Below, piece after piece: positions 45,201 to 56,839 of a DNA stretch of 64,000 bases (the first letter of the stretch is position 1; each line of letters begins with the position of its first letter). A program made the position numbers and the translations under genes. This DNA comes from Nothopassalora personata (taxonomy: Eukaryota > Ascomycota > Dothideomycetes > Mycosphaerellales > Mycosphaerellaceae), in NCBI GenBank assembly GCA_033816765.1, contig CM066293.1:2542001-2606000 (forward strand), written 5' to 3'. Under the pieces are notes generated by a model. It worked only from the letters and a program-made list of their open reading frames with translations. It had not been told where the DNA came from and made no database searches.

Positions 45201-47308
45201 TACTCTACACTAGTAGAAGCTATCCCTAGGAATAGAAATAGGTTCTTTTAAGTCTATTACCTTATAAAGATTCTAGAGCAAGTTCTTCCTAAAGTGTGCA
45301 AATCTTCTATACTAAAGCTCCTACTGTTTTAGGTCAGTCTCTAATTTAGTAGTTACAAAGGCATTCTCTATTAGTAGTGCACATAATAAGTAATGTGCCC
45401 TTTCTTATAGTAGAGGAGAAATCTTATTAATAAATAGAACCCCCCTAAGAAGCCTTGTCTAGACAACAGTTTAGCTAGAGGGGGATATAAGAGAAAATAA
45501 AGGAGGTTAGACACTAAACTGCTTACTAAACTAGTTCTAAGAAACTAGGTTCACTCCTAGCTTAGGTATAAGTAGAACATCTTCTAAAACAACTTTCCTA
45601 CTAGATCTCCTACTTATCTCTATAGTCCTAATATAAGTAGCTAACAAATGCCCACCTCCTACTTTAATCTATTTCTTCTTTATTAAGGGAGTTATAGATC
45701 TAAAGAGGCAGTTGTAGTTAGTTATATAGGATGAAGTACAAGAATTAAGTAACTACTCTAATAAGGGGAACTTGCCTTAGACTTCTATAGTTAAGTAAGC
45801 TACTTTATTATACTTATTATTATTAGACATTGTCTTCTAGGATAAGTTGCATAAGTTAGGTAGCTCTTAGGTAGAGAAACCTTTCCTAGTCTTCCTTGTT
45901 TTAGAGGAAGGAGACTAGGCCTAGTTCTTCTAGAGTAATAGCATGTTAGAGCTAAGTTTCTTTACTATTTTCTTAAGTTCCTCTATAGAGGACTTCTCTC
46001 TTAGTGTTCTTCTTAAAGATGGTAGTAGAGATCTTCTCTTCTTAACATGTATTATATTCTAGGAGGATAGTGCTTAGGAATAAGATCTAAGGACCTTCTT
46101 TGCCTTAGAGAGACTAGGGCAGTTCTTAATGAGATAGTCCTTCTTATAGAGAAGGTAGGAAAGTGATCTTGCCTAACCTAAGGGCCTAACCTAGGTAGCT
46201 GCTATACTATACTTAGCCTTAGAGGGATTCAATCTAGCCTCTTGAGCCTTAAGGATCTTTAAGGTCCTTTTATAATCTATCTTTAGCTAAGCTATAATAG
46301 TATCCCTAGCTATATAGTAGTTAGGTAGTAGTAAGCTTAAAAGCTAGGTTATTCTTATATTAGCTTTCCTATAGTGCTAGCCCTCTAGGTTAACATTAGC
46401 AATCCTCCTTCTAAGAGACACTAGGTGTGCCTATGCAGATCTAATAGTGAACTCTTTACTTATCTCAAAGTTTATAAACTGTTTTGTGAGCTTATGTACA
46501 TAGGTTAGTAACACCTAGCTGTACTTGTTCTAGAGATGCACCTATATCTTAGCAGCTTTTCTAGATTCGTAAGAGCCCTTAAGCTTAAATTCATCTTCTT
46601 CTGTAATCCTACTTAGGATACTAAAGCAATAAGCTGCATTTTGTTTTATCTATGTTAGTGTATTAAGAATCTCTTTAATCTTAGTCTCTTCCTAGAGTTT
46701 TAGGTTCTTGCCCTTAATGTTGTTAAATAACACTTCTAACAGGTCATTAATTGCAAAGAATGCTAACTAGCTCTCTATCTTATATCTCTAAAGGTTGAAC
46801 TATCTCTTCTAGTTGTCTCTCCTAAGAATTGGGATTTTAGTTCCCTTCTCTTCTCCTTTCTCTTAGTGTAAATCTATAATGAATTGAATATAATGAAACA
46901 AGGTGTATATGCTTTAAAGTCGTGGCTTAGGTCCTACTAAGGCTTTTAGTGTAGAATAGTAAGGTTCGTAGGTGTAGATACTAAGGCCTACTTAGTAGGG
47001 TAAAGAAAGAGCGGTGTAGTCTCGGAGCTAGGACACAGGTCTATCTCTCCTAGTAGAGTTCCAAATGACTTACTTAAAGTCCTTCTTAATAGTATCTCGA
47101 TGCAGTTCTGCCTATAGAGTGTCTTTAAGGTATTAGCTTATAGTAAGCCGTATAGAGTCCTTTTCTAGATTACCTATTACTTAGTATTAAACTAAGCTCC
47201 TTAATAGGATAGATAGGGTAGACTTCTGCTTCCTAGATGTTTTCTGCTATAATAGCAAGGGATACAAGTAACCTGTACTAATATAGGTTGCTCTTACTCC
47301 TACACAAA

Positions 47309-47323
47309 CCCGGGCTTATAACC
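47309..47323 (-). promoter_or_regulatory. Copia primer-binding site (half initiator tRNA-Met)
   Basis: GGTTATAAGCCCGGG directly follows the 5' LTR on minus. It would pair with the anticodon stem-loop region of tRNA-iMet (CCGGGCUCAUAACC), as in Drosophila copia, rather than with the tRNA 3' end. Confidence 0.68.
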
Positions 47324-47570
47324 TGTTAAGTTAAGACCTCACAGGATACGTAGTTAGCAGCGGAGTAGAGTAAGAGATCAATCTTCAACTAGCTAATAGC
47401 CACAGGGCATGCAGCAATATATTAGGAACCAACGTGTTAGTTGTGTTAGATGTCTATCTAAGCTAAAGGGGAGAGAAGGTGTCTTCCGACAAGCTAAGTT
47501 ATCGTAGATGCCTTAGGCTATTAGATTATAACCTAACTGTTAGCTCCCCTTAAGATACTACATCTTAACA
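47324..47570 (-). repeat. Copia 5' LTR
   Basis: 247 bp partner of 41958-42204, ending TTAACA at 47570 and followed by the tatat duplication. Confidence 0.82.
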
Positions 47571-47575
47571 TATAT

Positions 47576-50500
47576 TTCTATTACTACGTTACTCTATCGC
47601 CTTAATAACTACTACATTCGATACCGTATGCTTGGCGCTTTTAATTGAATTAACAATAGCGTCGTCTACTTGTTATAATTACCTATAATCGCCGTCCGCG
47701 CGATACTAGTCCTTACTACACGCCTTTAAAGATATAGAGTTAGAAGAATTATTAGACAAGTACTCCGATACCGATAATAACGCCCCTAATAGTAACGAAG
47801 AGGAGGACTATATTAGATTCCCTCCGGTTATACTACGAAATCTATATGCGCCGCGCACTACGGAGCCTACGCGGGTATAGTAACCTAGAGTAAGGAGGAG
47901 GTATATACGATAGTAGGACGATAATATACCTACGTAGGAGAAGCTATAATCTATCGTTAATCTCCTACGAAGCTATAATTAGAGTCTATATAAGTTCCTA
48001 TAGGCCTAGGTTAGAATAGTAGCTAATACTTTAAGCTATAGCGTAGTACTTAAGTCGAAGAACTATACTACGATCCCGGCGCGTTAGAGTGTATTACGTT
48101 ACTCTATTAAACACTAGTCGCTTAATGCCGTATTATACGGACGAGGTTCTTAATATAACTAGATACCTATATCTTGTATAATCGCTAAACTTAATAACCT
48201 TACGCGGTATTATCCTTTTAGTACCTTTAAGTTAACCGACGGTACTAACATCGACACTTTAAATAATATAGACTACGCGGTAGTCTACGAGATTATTAAA
48301 ACTAGTACTCTAGTCTAGTACTAAATGTTACTACATTTTAGAAGTAATTTTTAATTATACTAGATAAGCTAGTTTCGAAGCGATATATTAGATTAATCTA
48401 TATAATAGCGTATATTCTTTATTACGGTGTTGGTATTATACTCGAGGATAGCTAAACGATCTAACACCTTCTATTTGCTTATATCTATACATCTATACGG
48501 ATCTAGTATAAAGCGACAGTATATAGACGTTTTATATAGACTAGGTATCTACTAGAGATATACTACTAGTAATTGCTTATTAAATAGCGTTATAGAGTAT
48601 TATTAAGGTAAGTAGGACGAGTCTATAACTATACGTAATAGTACGTCGTAGGCGTACTATTAAATAGCTACTACGTCTTTATAATGCCTAATTGCTATTT
48701 TACCTTATATATATCTATATATATACCTACCAATTTATATACTTGCTACGCCTCTATACGGTTTAGAACGCTTTACAACTACAATCGTCTACGAGCTATA
48801 TAGCTAGCTTCGTGCGGTTTAGAACGCTTTATAACTACGGTCTTCCTAGAGCTATAGAGCTAGCTTTGCATTGAGACGCTAATTTCAGGTAAATTGTACG
48901 GTTTAGAACGCTTTATAGCTACGGTCTACCTCGCGGTATAGCGTTACGATATACCGTTTAGAACGCTTTATAACTACGGCCTTCCTCGAGTTATAGCGTC
49001 GAGATGCCGGTTCTAATAGATATATACCGTTTAGAACGCTTTATAACTACGGCCTTCCTCGAGCCATATCGTTAAGATGCCGGTTCTAATAGATATATAC
49101 CATTTAGGACGCTTTATTAGTATAGCTTCCTTAAGCTATAGAGTAGGCCTTATATAATAGCGGTTATATAAATAGATCTATATGCTTTAGAACGCTTTGA
49201 AACTACGGTTCTCTAGAGCTACGAAGCTATTATTATATTAAGTCTATAGCTAATATCTGCGTTAGTAGATACACCTCCGTACTATAGGCTATAACGAGTA
49301 GACGGTACTTAACTATAATAATATAAACTTTAAGGATCCTACTTGCTATAAGGTATTAGGCTATAAGGTAAAGTAGCGTACTATAACTACTACTTAGGTC
49401 GTCTATTATTCTACGATTCTAGCTTCTAGCCTAATATAAGATATATATACTCCGTCTGCTTCTCTCTATGTAGACGATATCTACGATACGCCTAGGCTCT
49501 AGAATAATAGTACTAGACGAGAGATATTAAGAGCCATTATTACTAATACTATTAAGGCTATCTACGATAAGCCGATTAACGAGATCCTAAAGCTCGAGGC
49601 GATCGTAAATCTAGAGACACCTTACACCTATCTAGCGATACCTTAGCTAGATATTCTCGCTATTAATAGACTAATAGATTATCTATAATGTAGCTCTATA
49701 CCTAAAGACGAAGGTACTACGGAAGGTAATATACGGGTATACGATTAACTTATAAAGGTCGAATTAGGCTTTAAGTCTAATACGAATCTAACGTCCTCTA
49801 AGTAGGAGGTGTTTAGTACACGTCTTTAGCTCGTATATAGTAATTAGCTTACGTCGGAGCGCATTCGAGTAGCTAAAGTCTAGTAGAAGTATACCTAAGC
49901 TCGCTTTAACCGTAGAGAGTAGCTCCTTAGAGTACTAGCTTAGTTCTATATCTAGATAAATCTACTCTATACTATCGTCCGTACGTATTAGGATCCTCCC
50001 TCTCTAAATAAGTACTATTATTATACTATCTCTTCTAATTGTACTACCTAGAATCGGTCTTAATATAGTCGTAAGAACATTAAGTATTACCTTATTAAGC
50101 CTCTAGTCCGGTATAGATTTAACTTACGGGTATTACTATTATTCTATAAAGTACTAGAGCGTCGTAAGATCCTATTACCGGTCGGAGTTACTACTAATAT
50201 GTCCGTAATCGATAGTAGCTAGCTTATTAATAGTTTTGTATCCGTTAATAAAATACTACGGTCTAACTTAACTACCGCGATGTTTAACGAGATTATCGAG
50301 GATATATAACTAGAAGCTTTTACGCGTAACGTATAGGAAGGTAAGACTCCCTCTAGCATTATTTATAAAGACATTAAATTCCGTACTATATATCGGCTAT
50401 TATAAGAGGTAGAGTTACTTTTACGATACGGCACGCGATTAAATATAGTAATATTAGTATACTAAGGCGTACGGTAGACCTATTAATTTCTATCTTCTTT

Positions 50501-51150
50501 AGAGTATCGTAGTATAACTACGGCCGCGAGATATTATATTACCGATAGCTTCTCTTAGATACTATATATACGTCGGTATTATAGCGATTAATACTAGTAT
50601 CCGGTCTAGTAAACTAGAAAGGTAAAGCAATAACCTTTAAGCCTATTAACCTAACTCTTAAATACCTAAATAGAGGATATAAGACCGAGCTTAATTACTT
50701 TAAGAACTCGACCTATAATATAGACACGATCTTTAATCGTATTTATTAGTTAAATCGTTAGATCCGCTATCTCGCGCTAACATCGAGTAAGAATTTAGCA
50801 ATTATATACTAGACGATTATACCGTTTAAGATACTCGCCTTAACATATTTGCTCGGGCGAAGATATTATTTAATAGTAAGCTCGGGTCTATTCGAGGAGC
50901 CTAGAGCCTATACGATCCTAAGTAGTATTGTAACTTGTTTAACATTCGTAAAGAAGGTATATAGGTAGTAGGCTCGCGTATTACGGAGTTTAGCTCGAGG
51001 CTAATTCGATAGCTACTAGACACTACTACGGGTAATATACTATCGGACTTTATTAATATTAAGGCGCTTAAGGCTATAGAGAACGTAGAGATTATAGACC
51101 TTACGTAGCTTAACGATTAAAAGATAACGAAGTATATAAGATAATATATA
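47576..51150 (+). pseudogene. Decayed transposon-like coding region, family uncertain
   Basis: If in-frame TAG/TAA are read as Gln/Trp, plus-strand protein-like text appears in several segments. Examples are FKDIELEELLDKYSDTDNN (47740), LISIHLYGSSIKRxYIDVLY (48480), ITNTIKAIYDKPINEILKLE (49540), GTTEGNIRVYD (49720) and LNYFKNSTYNIDTIFNRIY (50690). The 48.4-48.6 kb part faintly recalls the N-terminal part of DUF6589-type transposon-linked proteins of fungi, but this is weak. A minisatellite at 48759-49210 interrupts it. No ends or TSD found. Confidence 0.3.
48759..49210 (+). repeat. Minisatellite, about eight units of 55-85 bp
   Basis: The core tttagaacgctttataac(t)acgg recurs near 48760, 48816, 48900, 48956, 49029, 49101 (variant) and 49190. 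Variable spacers carry GAGCTATAG-type short inverted repeats. Units 5 and 6 are nearly identical over 73 bp, indicating recent local duplication. Confidence 0.72.
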
Positions 51151-51339
51151 AGATAAGAGATAAGATACGATATTAGTAGTACCGAGAAGAAGTTTATTAT
51201 AGATAGAGACACTAAGTAGAGGATACTAAATACTAAACACCTACCTACTAATAAAACCTAGTAGAAGATACCTAACTAGTAGGAGATACCTAACTATACC
51301 CTAACTATAAAGCCTTATAGAAAATAAAAAAAATTAGAT

Positions 51340-51730
51340 AACTACCGGAGGAGCTATACCGCTAAAGCTACTACTACCTATACTACTACTAAAAATACTA
51401 CCGTTACCCCCGAAGGGGGGTCTCTTCTTAGCCGGAGTAATGTTCTTAGGCGCGGGATAATAACGAGGACTAGACTTCGACTTCTTCTCGCCCTTACGAG
51501 GACCGGGCTTATTAGGATAGTAGTAGCCCTTAGAGTAAAGGCGGTAGCGAGCATATAAGAAGCCGGTACGCTTAATCTAGCCTTTAGCTAGGTTAGAGAA
51601 GACCTAGTACTCGTATCTATAGTCTAGATAATAGTTATATAACTACCTAGGCTTAGTCGGCCGAGCTTAATCTCTATAATAGTACTAACGAGGCGCTAGT
51701 TCGTACGGCCGCGACGCTTAATATAGACGT
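51340..51730 (-). pseudogene. Minus-strand Tyr/Cys-rich protein relic
   Basis: On minus: LYNYYLDYRYEYxVFSNLAKG, then IKRTGFLYARYRLYSKGYYYP, then basic PNKPGPRKGEKKSKS and a Ser/Gly-rich end. Regularly spaced Tyr look like RIP-mutated Cys of a zinc-binding module. It is possibly the C-terminal part of a transposase; not assigned. Confidence 0.35.
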
Positions 51731-51947
51731 CTAAGGTAGTATTAGTATATTATAGTATATAGTAATAACTGGACTTAACTTACTACCGAGTACGTCTATA
51801 GACTACTACTTACTATTAACTTAAGGCTCGCGGGTTAGAGGGTTGTAGCTACTAGGTAAGAACACCTAAGGGAGCCGGGGGTTATCGGTAATATCGGTAG
51901 CTAGGCGCTACGTAAGGGTTATACTACCTTATAGCTACTACTACTAG

Positions 51948-52282
<335 letters not shown>

Positions 52283-55231
52283 TTAGGTAAGGAGGAGGGC
52301 GGTACGACGGGCGCGCTACCGAGTAGAGAGACTATAATTATATTAGTACGCTTATTACATTATAAAGTAATATATCTTAACTTACGGAGGAGGGAGTACG
52401 CGAGGAGTAGAAGTAGGCCTTTAATAATGTTAGCTAATAGATATCGGACATAAGATATGTTACGACTAACCGGCTAGCGGCGCTACTACTATACTAGTAT
52501 AACGACTACGGGGACTAAGTAGAAAGAAGGCGGGTATCTTAGCGGTAGAGTTAATAATTGACTTATATAGCTTACGGGTTAGGATTAAGGCGTTAAAGGA
52601 GGCGGAGTCGTAGATCGCTTACGGATTAGAAGTAATATAAGTTAAGTAAAAGGATATAAGTTAAGTAAAAGAAAAGAGGAAGTAAAAGAAAAAGAGGCGC
52701 GAAGATATACCTTAACCTTATAATAGCGAGAAGTATACTATTATCGATAGGAAAGCGCGGGTAATATAAAGCCTTCTTTTGGGAGTCCTATACTCTAGTT
52801 AGGTACCGTAGAGTAAAGGCATCTCTCTTATAATAGTATAGAGATGTATTATAAGAACACGCGCGCTCTTATTAGCTAAATAGTACTAAATCGATATAAA
52901 GCGTACGGCTAGACCCTAGATTTTACGCTAAACTTTATATACGTATATAAAGTAATAATACAATCCGCGCTATTATAGACTTAGCGCGCGTTCTTATTAG
53001 CTAAACGGTACTAAATCGTATTAAAGGATAATAAATCCTTATAATATTATCTATTAAGGAGGAAGGTATAATAGTAGCTACCCGCTACCTACGCGAGCTT
53101 CCTAAATCGTAAGTAGGCTTCCCTACTATAGCCTTAGGCTCCTTATATACGTTCTATTTAACCGACTAGCTATTCTATTATATAGAGCGTAAAGTTCGTA
53201 CTTTTCCTCTTCTAGTAATCCTTCTTCCCGGGCGGGTACCGTATCTTCCTAGATACGTAACCTATCTACCGCCGAGCTAATTATAGACACTAGAAACTTC
53301 GACCTAAGTATAGCTAGCTAGGTAACCGTCCGCTCTAACGATATATCCTAGTAGGGCCGTATTTAATAACGCCTATTTAGAGACTATTAACTTCGCCGAC
53401 TACCTTCTACGTAAGATACCTAAATTGTGCTCTAAGATAGGTTAGGCTATTAAGATCGGCCTTAATACCTACTAGGCGTTAAGAAGTATAGGCTTATCCG
53501 TAAGGTATAGGAGTTAAAGGCAGTTTAGAATACTATTAATAATATCTATATCTATAATACTAAGCTTAATATATACCGTTTATTTAAGGACCTAGGCTAC
53601 TATATCCGTAATTACTTTACGATAATACTACTAGCCCGACGATAACTTTACTAATATATAGCTACGTCCGTAAAGACCTTCGAGAAGATACTACTACCCC
53701 GTTAACAACTTTAACTAATATACTACTATCCTATAAGAAGTTTTAATAACATAGCTTTACTCTAACACGAGTCGCGTAACTACCGTACTTAGTAGGGCTT
53801 AGGCCTACACTGATAGTAATAAAGCTAGTCGTCGTAGTTAGTATACTATTCTTAAACGATAAAAATAGTATATTATTATCTACTATATTCCGTACTACTT
53901 TCTTATCCGGTAGGATATCTTTCGAAGGTAGCGTAGGTAGGATCTAGTTATAGCCGTCTATTACATTCCGTACTACTTTCTCGTCCGGTAGGGTGTCTTT
54001 TAAAGGTAGCGTAGGTAGGATCTAGTTATAGTCGTCTATTATTATTAGGGAGCGTCTAAGATATAGTTAATAATAGTATAGTATATACTATTATCGATAC
54101 TTTACCTTATATAAGGGCGCTTTAATAATACTAGCCCAATAATACTACCTACCTAATTAATAGTTATTAGCGCCTTTAGTAAGGCGATATTATTAGCTAA
54201 ACCGTACCGGCCGATACTAAAGCGACTATAAGCAAATATAAGCGAGCGACGAGGCTACGCAATAATGTAATATCGTACGGGGTAGAGGATATATTGTCGA
54301 AGATAGCGGGCCGAGCGGTATATACTAAGCAATATTATTAGCTAAACTATATTAAACGGAGCTAAAGCAAATAAGCGAGTATAAGCAAGAGAGGTAGCAT
54401 TATATCGATAAGGTTACCCTTAATATCGTAAGGCTACGTAACGATGTAATATCTTATAGGAGAGAGGATATCGTTATAGATATCGGGCCGAGCGGATTTA
54501 CCCGAGCGCTCTTATTAGCTAAACCGTACTAATCTATGTTATAAAGGGTTCTAGACGGTGTAAATAGGGTATATAAGCTAGCGCCGGATAAACCTGACAC
54601 GACTATAGTATATAAAACGTATATAACATTACTATTTATCTTAACTATTAATACTAGATAGGGTATTAGTATACTAGTTACTCCTCCGCGTCCTCTACGA
54701 TAGTATTTGCTTCTAACCGGATCTAGATACTACTATCTATAATATCTACACATTATTTAGTTTATCCTCTTTAACAACTACTCCGGTATTTATATTACGC
54801 TCTATAAGCGGCTTTTAGCGCTTTCCTTTTGTTTAACTTAGTGTTTTCTTCCTAGGTATACGAGCTATATCGACCTTACGCTTTAGTACACTAGATAACC
54901 GCCGACTTAGTATCGTAATAGCGGTAGTAGCTACGGGCAATAAGTTTAGTATATTAAGTAGCTATGTATTATCGATCGTCCCGTCCTATAATTATAATTC
55001 TAGTAGTATACTCTATAACTCTAGTACTATAACCTAAGAGTATAGAACTATAACCTAAGAGTCTAGTACTAAGACCTACGAATCTAATACTATAATAGTA
55101 GGAGATGTTAATCTATCTACCTCGGGTACTATATTAGTAGGTACTTATAATACCTAGAGCTCGGTCTCGTCTAGTATAAAAGGATCTAGTATACTACTAT
55201 TACTAAACATAGTGACCTTCGGCGTAGTAAT
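52283..55231. repeat. RIP-mutated unclassified sequence with a recurring motif
   Basis: Decayed throughout. A motif ttattagctaaaccgtac, followed within about 20 bp by taaag, occurs five times (about 52868, 52996, 54190, 54333, 54509), often preceded by gcgc. A second local duplication (tccgtactactttcttatccgg) sits at 53888 and 53968. No coding domain was recognised. Confidence 0.5.
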
Positions 55232-55279
55232 AGGAGATGTAAGGGCACCTGCTTAGGTAGTACGAAGTTGTTAGACAAG

Positions 55280-55400
55280 GTATCTAAGAGGAGCGCGAGG
55301 TACGCGAAGTAGATATACAAGCCGAGGCACGCGGGTCGGCCCGGGCCCGGTCACGTGACGCGCCACGTTCACTCGTCGTGCGGCCATGGGCCGTCACAGG
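55280..55400. other. GC-rich un-mutated patch
   Basis: About 120 bp with ggcccgggcc and ggtcacgtgac palindromes in a decayed background. The second is shared with the E2 LTR, so this may be a small LTR remnant. Confidence 0.4.
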
Positions 55401-55421
55401 AGACCTACGATTAGTAAGAAA

Positions 55422-55647
55422 TGTATTATGGAATAATTCCCGAGGACCCTAGAATTATAGAAAGAGGAACACACGTAACTAATCCTACCTAAGCGCTTAG
55501 GCTTAGGGCGATTAGACTGCTTACGCTTAGACTAATTAGACTAATTATAGAGATCTACGAATCTCCTTTATATTTAGTAACGCTAAGAAACCGTTATAGC
55601 TTCGAGGCGTTTAACTCACTATTTAATATTACTGTTTAGAATATACT
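55422..55647 (+). repeat. Inverted LTR fragment of the H0/H3 type
   Basis: Reverse complement of the U3 side of the H0 LTR (6055-6352), including the atttaatattactgtttag segment specific to that copy. It ends exactly where the H3 LTR starts (55648) in opposite orientation. Confidence 0.68.
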
Positions 55648-56008
55648 TGTTATTGTCTCGTTCTAGGGCTAGTCTTAAGAGAGAGATAAGTCAAGTTACG
55701 TGGCGGTATTCTTTAGAGAGGCTAAAGCAAGCTAAGCGAAGATAAATGATTGGAGTAAGAGTTATATTCCAATTAGTGAGATAGTAACATAAGTTAAACG
55801 CATTAGAACTATAAGGGTTTCTAGCGTTTCTAAATATAAAGGAGATTCGTAGATCTCGGTAATTAGTCTAATTAGTCTAAGCATAAGCAGTCTAATTAGT
55901 CTAAGCATAAGTAGTCTAATTGCTCTAAGTCTAAGCGCTTAGGTAGGATGAGTTACGTGTTCGTCTTGTCATTATAATTCTAGGGTCTATAGGAATCATT
56001 CCGTAACA
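55648..56008 (-). repeat. 3' LTR of H3
   Basis: 361 bp, TGTTATTG...GTAACA. The R/U5-like half is shared with LTR1-3. The U3 half has the H0-type threefold repeat (taattagtctaagcataag, 55860-55930). Confidence 0.8.
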
Positions 56009-56081
56009 CTATCCCCTTCTTAGCCTAGCTTCGTCCCGAAGCTTCTTAAGTCGTTATCATTTCTTGTAGTAATAGTCAACT

Positions 56082-56636
56082 ATGTCTTCTTCCTCCTATA
56101 AACGCCGTTATCGACTTGCTCTAGATACTAAAATTTCCGGTATCGAAATAGCTCTATATACAAATTGTTAGAAGTCTCGATCCTCGGGCGCAGTAGTAAA
56201 GTATATCGTAGGTTCTCGGTCTAGGAAGTGTTCGGCCTATATTCAAAAAGGCTATAAGGATTGCGATGTACGTCTTTCTCGTCCGGAGTAGGAACGTCTT
56301 TGCGATTCGCGCGATAAGCTTAAGCTAGAGCTTAAGAGGATTAAAGAGGAGGAGGTGCGGCTAAAGATGCGTAAGATCCGTCTTCGGAAATAGCTACGAT
56401 TAGCTAAGCGTCGTACCGACGATACCGTCGCTAAGGAGTTAGAGGAGCTCGAGGAAGAAGAGGCGCGCGAGGAGCTAGCGTCTCTTAAGTAGGCGTCGGG
56501 GATAGAGGTGTCGCCTTCGCTAGTTTCTTTCTCGGATATCCTAGAGATGCCCGTAAATGACTGGGCGGCGCTTTCTAGAGCGGAGCCTTAGGGCGAGTCC
56601 CTAGGGGTAGAGACTCTTTAGGGTACTTATTTATAA
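56082..56636 (+). pseudogene. Accessory ORF of H3 (few stops)
   Basis: ATG 56082 to TAA 56634-56636, 185 codons, with about five in-frame stops at likely Gln/Trp codons. MSSSSYKRRYRLALDTK is followed by a Cys region YTNC...RKCSAYIQKGYKDC, where two or three Cys seem to be Tyr. A probable coiled coil (KLKLELKRIKEEEVRLKMRK and ELEELEEEEAREELASL) and VSFSDILEMPVNDW follow. The first half of the Cys array does not fit Zn2Cys6 as well as the copies at 7645 and 8824. Opposite strand to pol. Confidence 0.62.
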
Positions 56637-56660
56637 GTCGTGTCCCTATTCTTATTAATC

Positions 56661-56734
56661 GGCTAGGTAGCTTAGTAGTAGAGCGTAAGCTATCTACACT
56701 CTTAAGGTCGTAGGTTCAATTCCCACCTTAGCTA
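56661..56734 (+). tRNA. tRNA-like sequence inside H3
   Basis: Acceptor GGCTAGG/CTTAGCT (seven pairs including wobbles), D-arm GCTT/GAGC, and T-arm GTAGG/CCCAC with one mismatch that a RIP change explains. The B box is GGTTCAATTCC. The anticodon arm is irregular, as in the H0 copy. Confidence 0.55.
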
Positions 56735-56839
56735 TTCCTAGCCGACTAGTCGCTAATGGGTAACTTAGTTGGCTAGCCGTCTTTTTTTAGTTTTATAGTA
56801 TTCCTAGATTTTTTGCTAACAGTTCTGTAGATTTTCCTT

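Larger units (their letters stand above)
41958..47570 (-). mobile_element. Complete Copia-type LTR retrotransposon (decayed)
   Basis: Two 247-bp LTRs (41958-42204 and 47324-47570) and a 5-bp target duplication tatat (41953-41957, 47571-47575). On minus the primer-binding site next to the 5' LTR reads GGTTATAAGCCCGGG, the complement of the initiator-tRNA anticodon region apart from one RIP-type base. The single polyprotein on minus is full of stops. The reverse transcriptase is identified by ILMYVDNI near 43270, a RIP variant of the Copia YVDD box. The order in the transcript is gag (47.0-46.1 kb), integrase (about 45.3-44.5), RT (about 44.1-43.1), RNase H (about 42.9-42.4). Many C-to-T type changes; not active. 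Confidence 0.82.
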
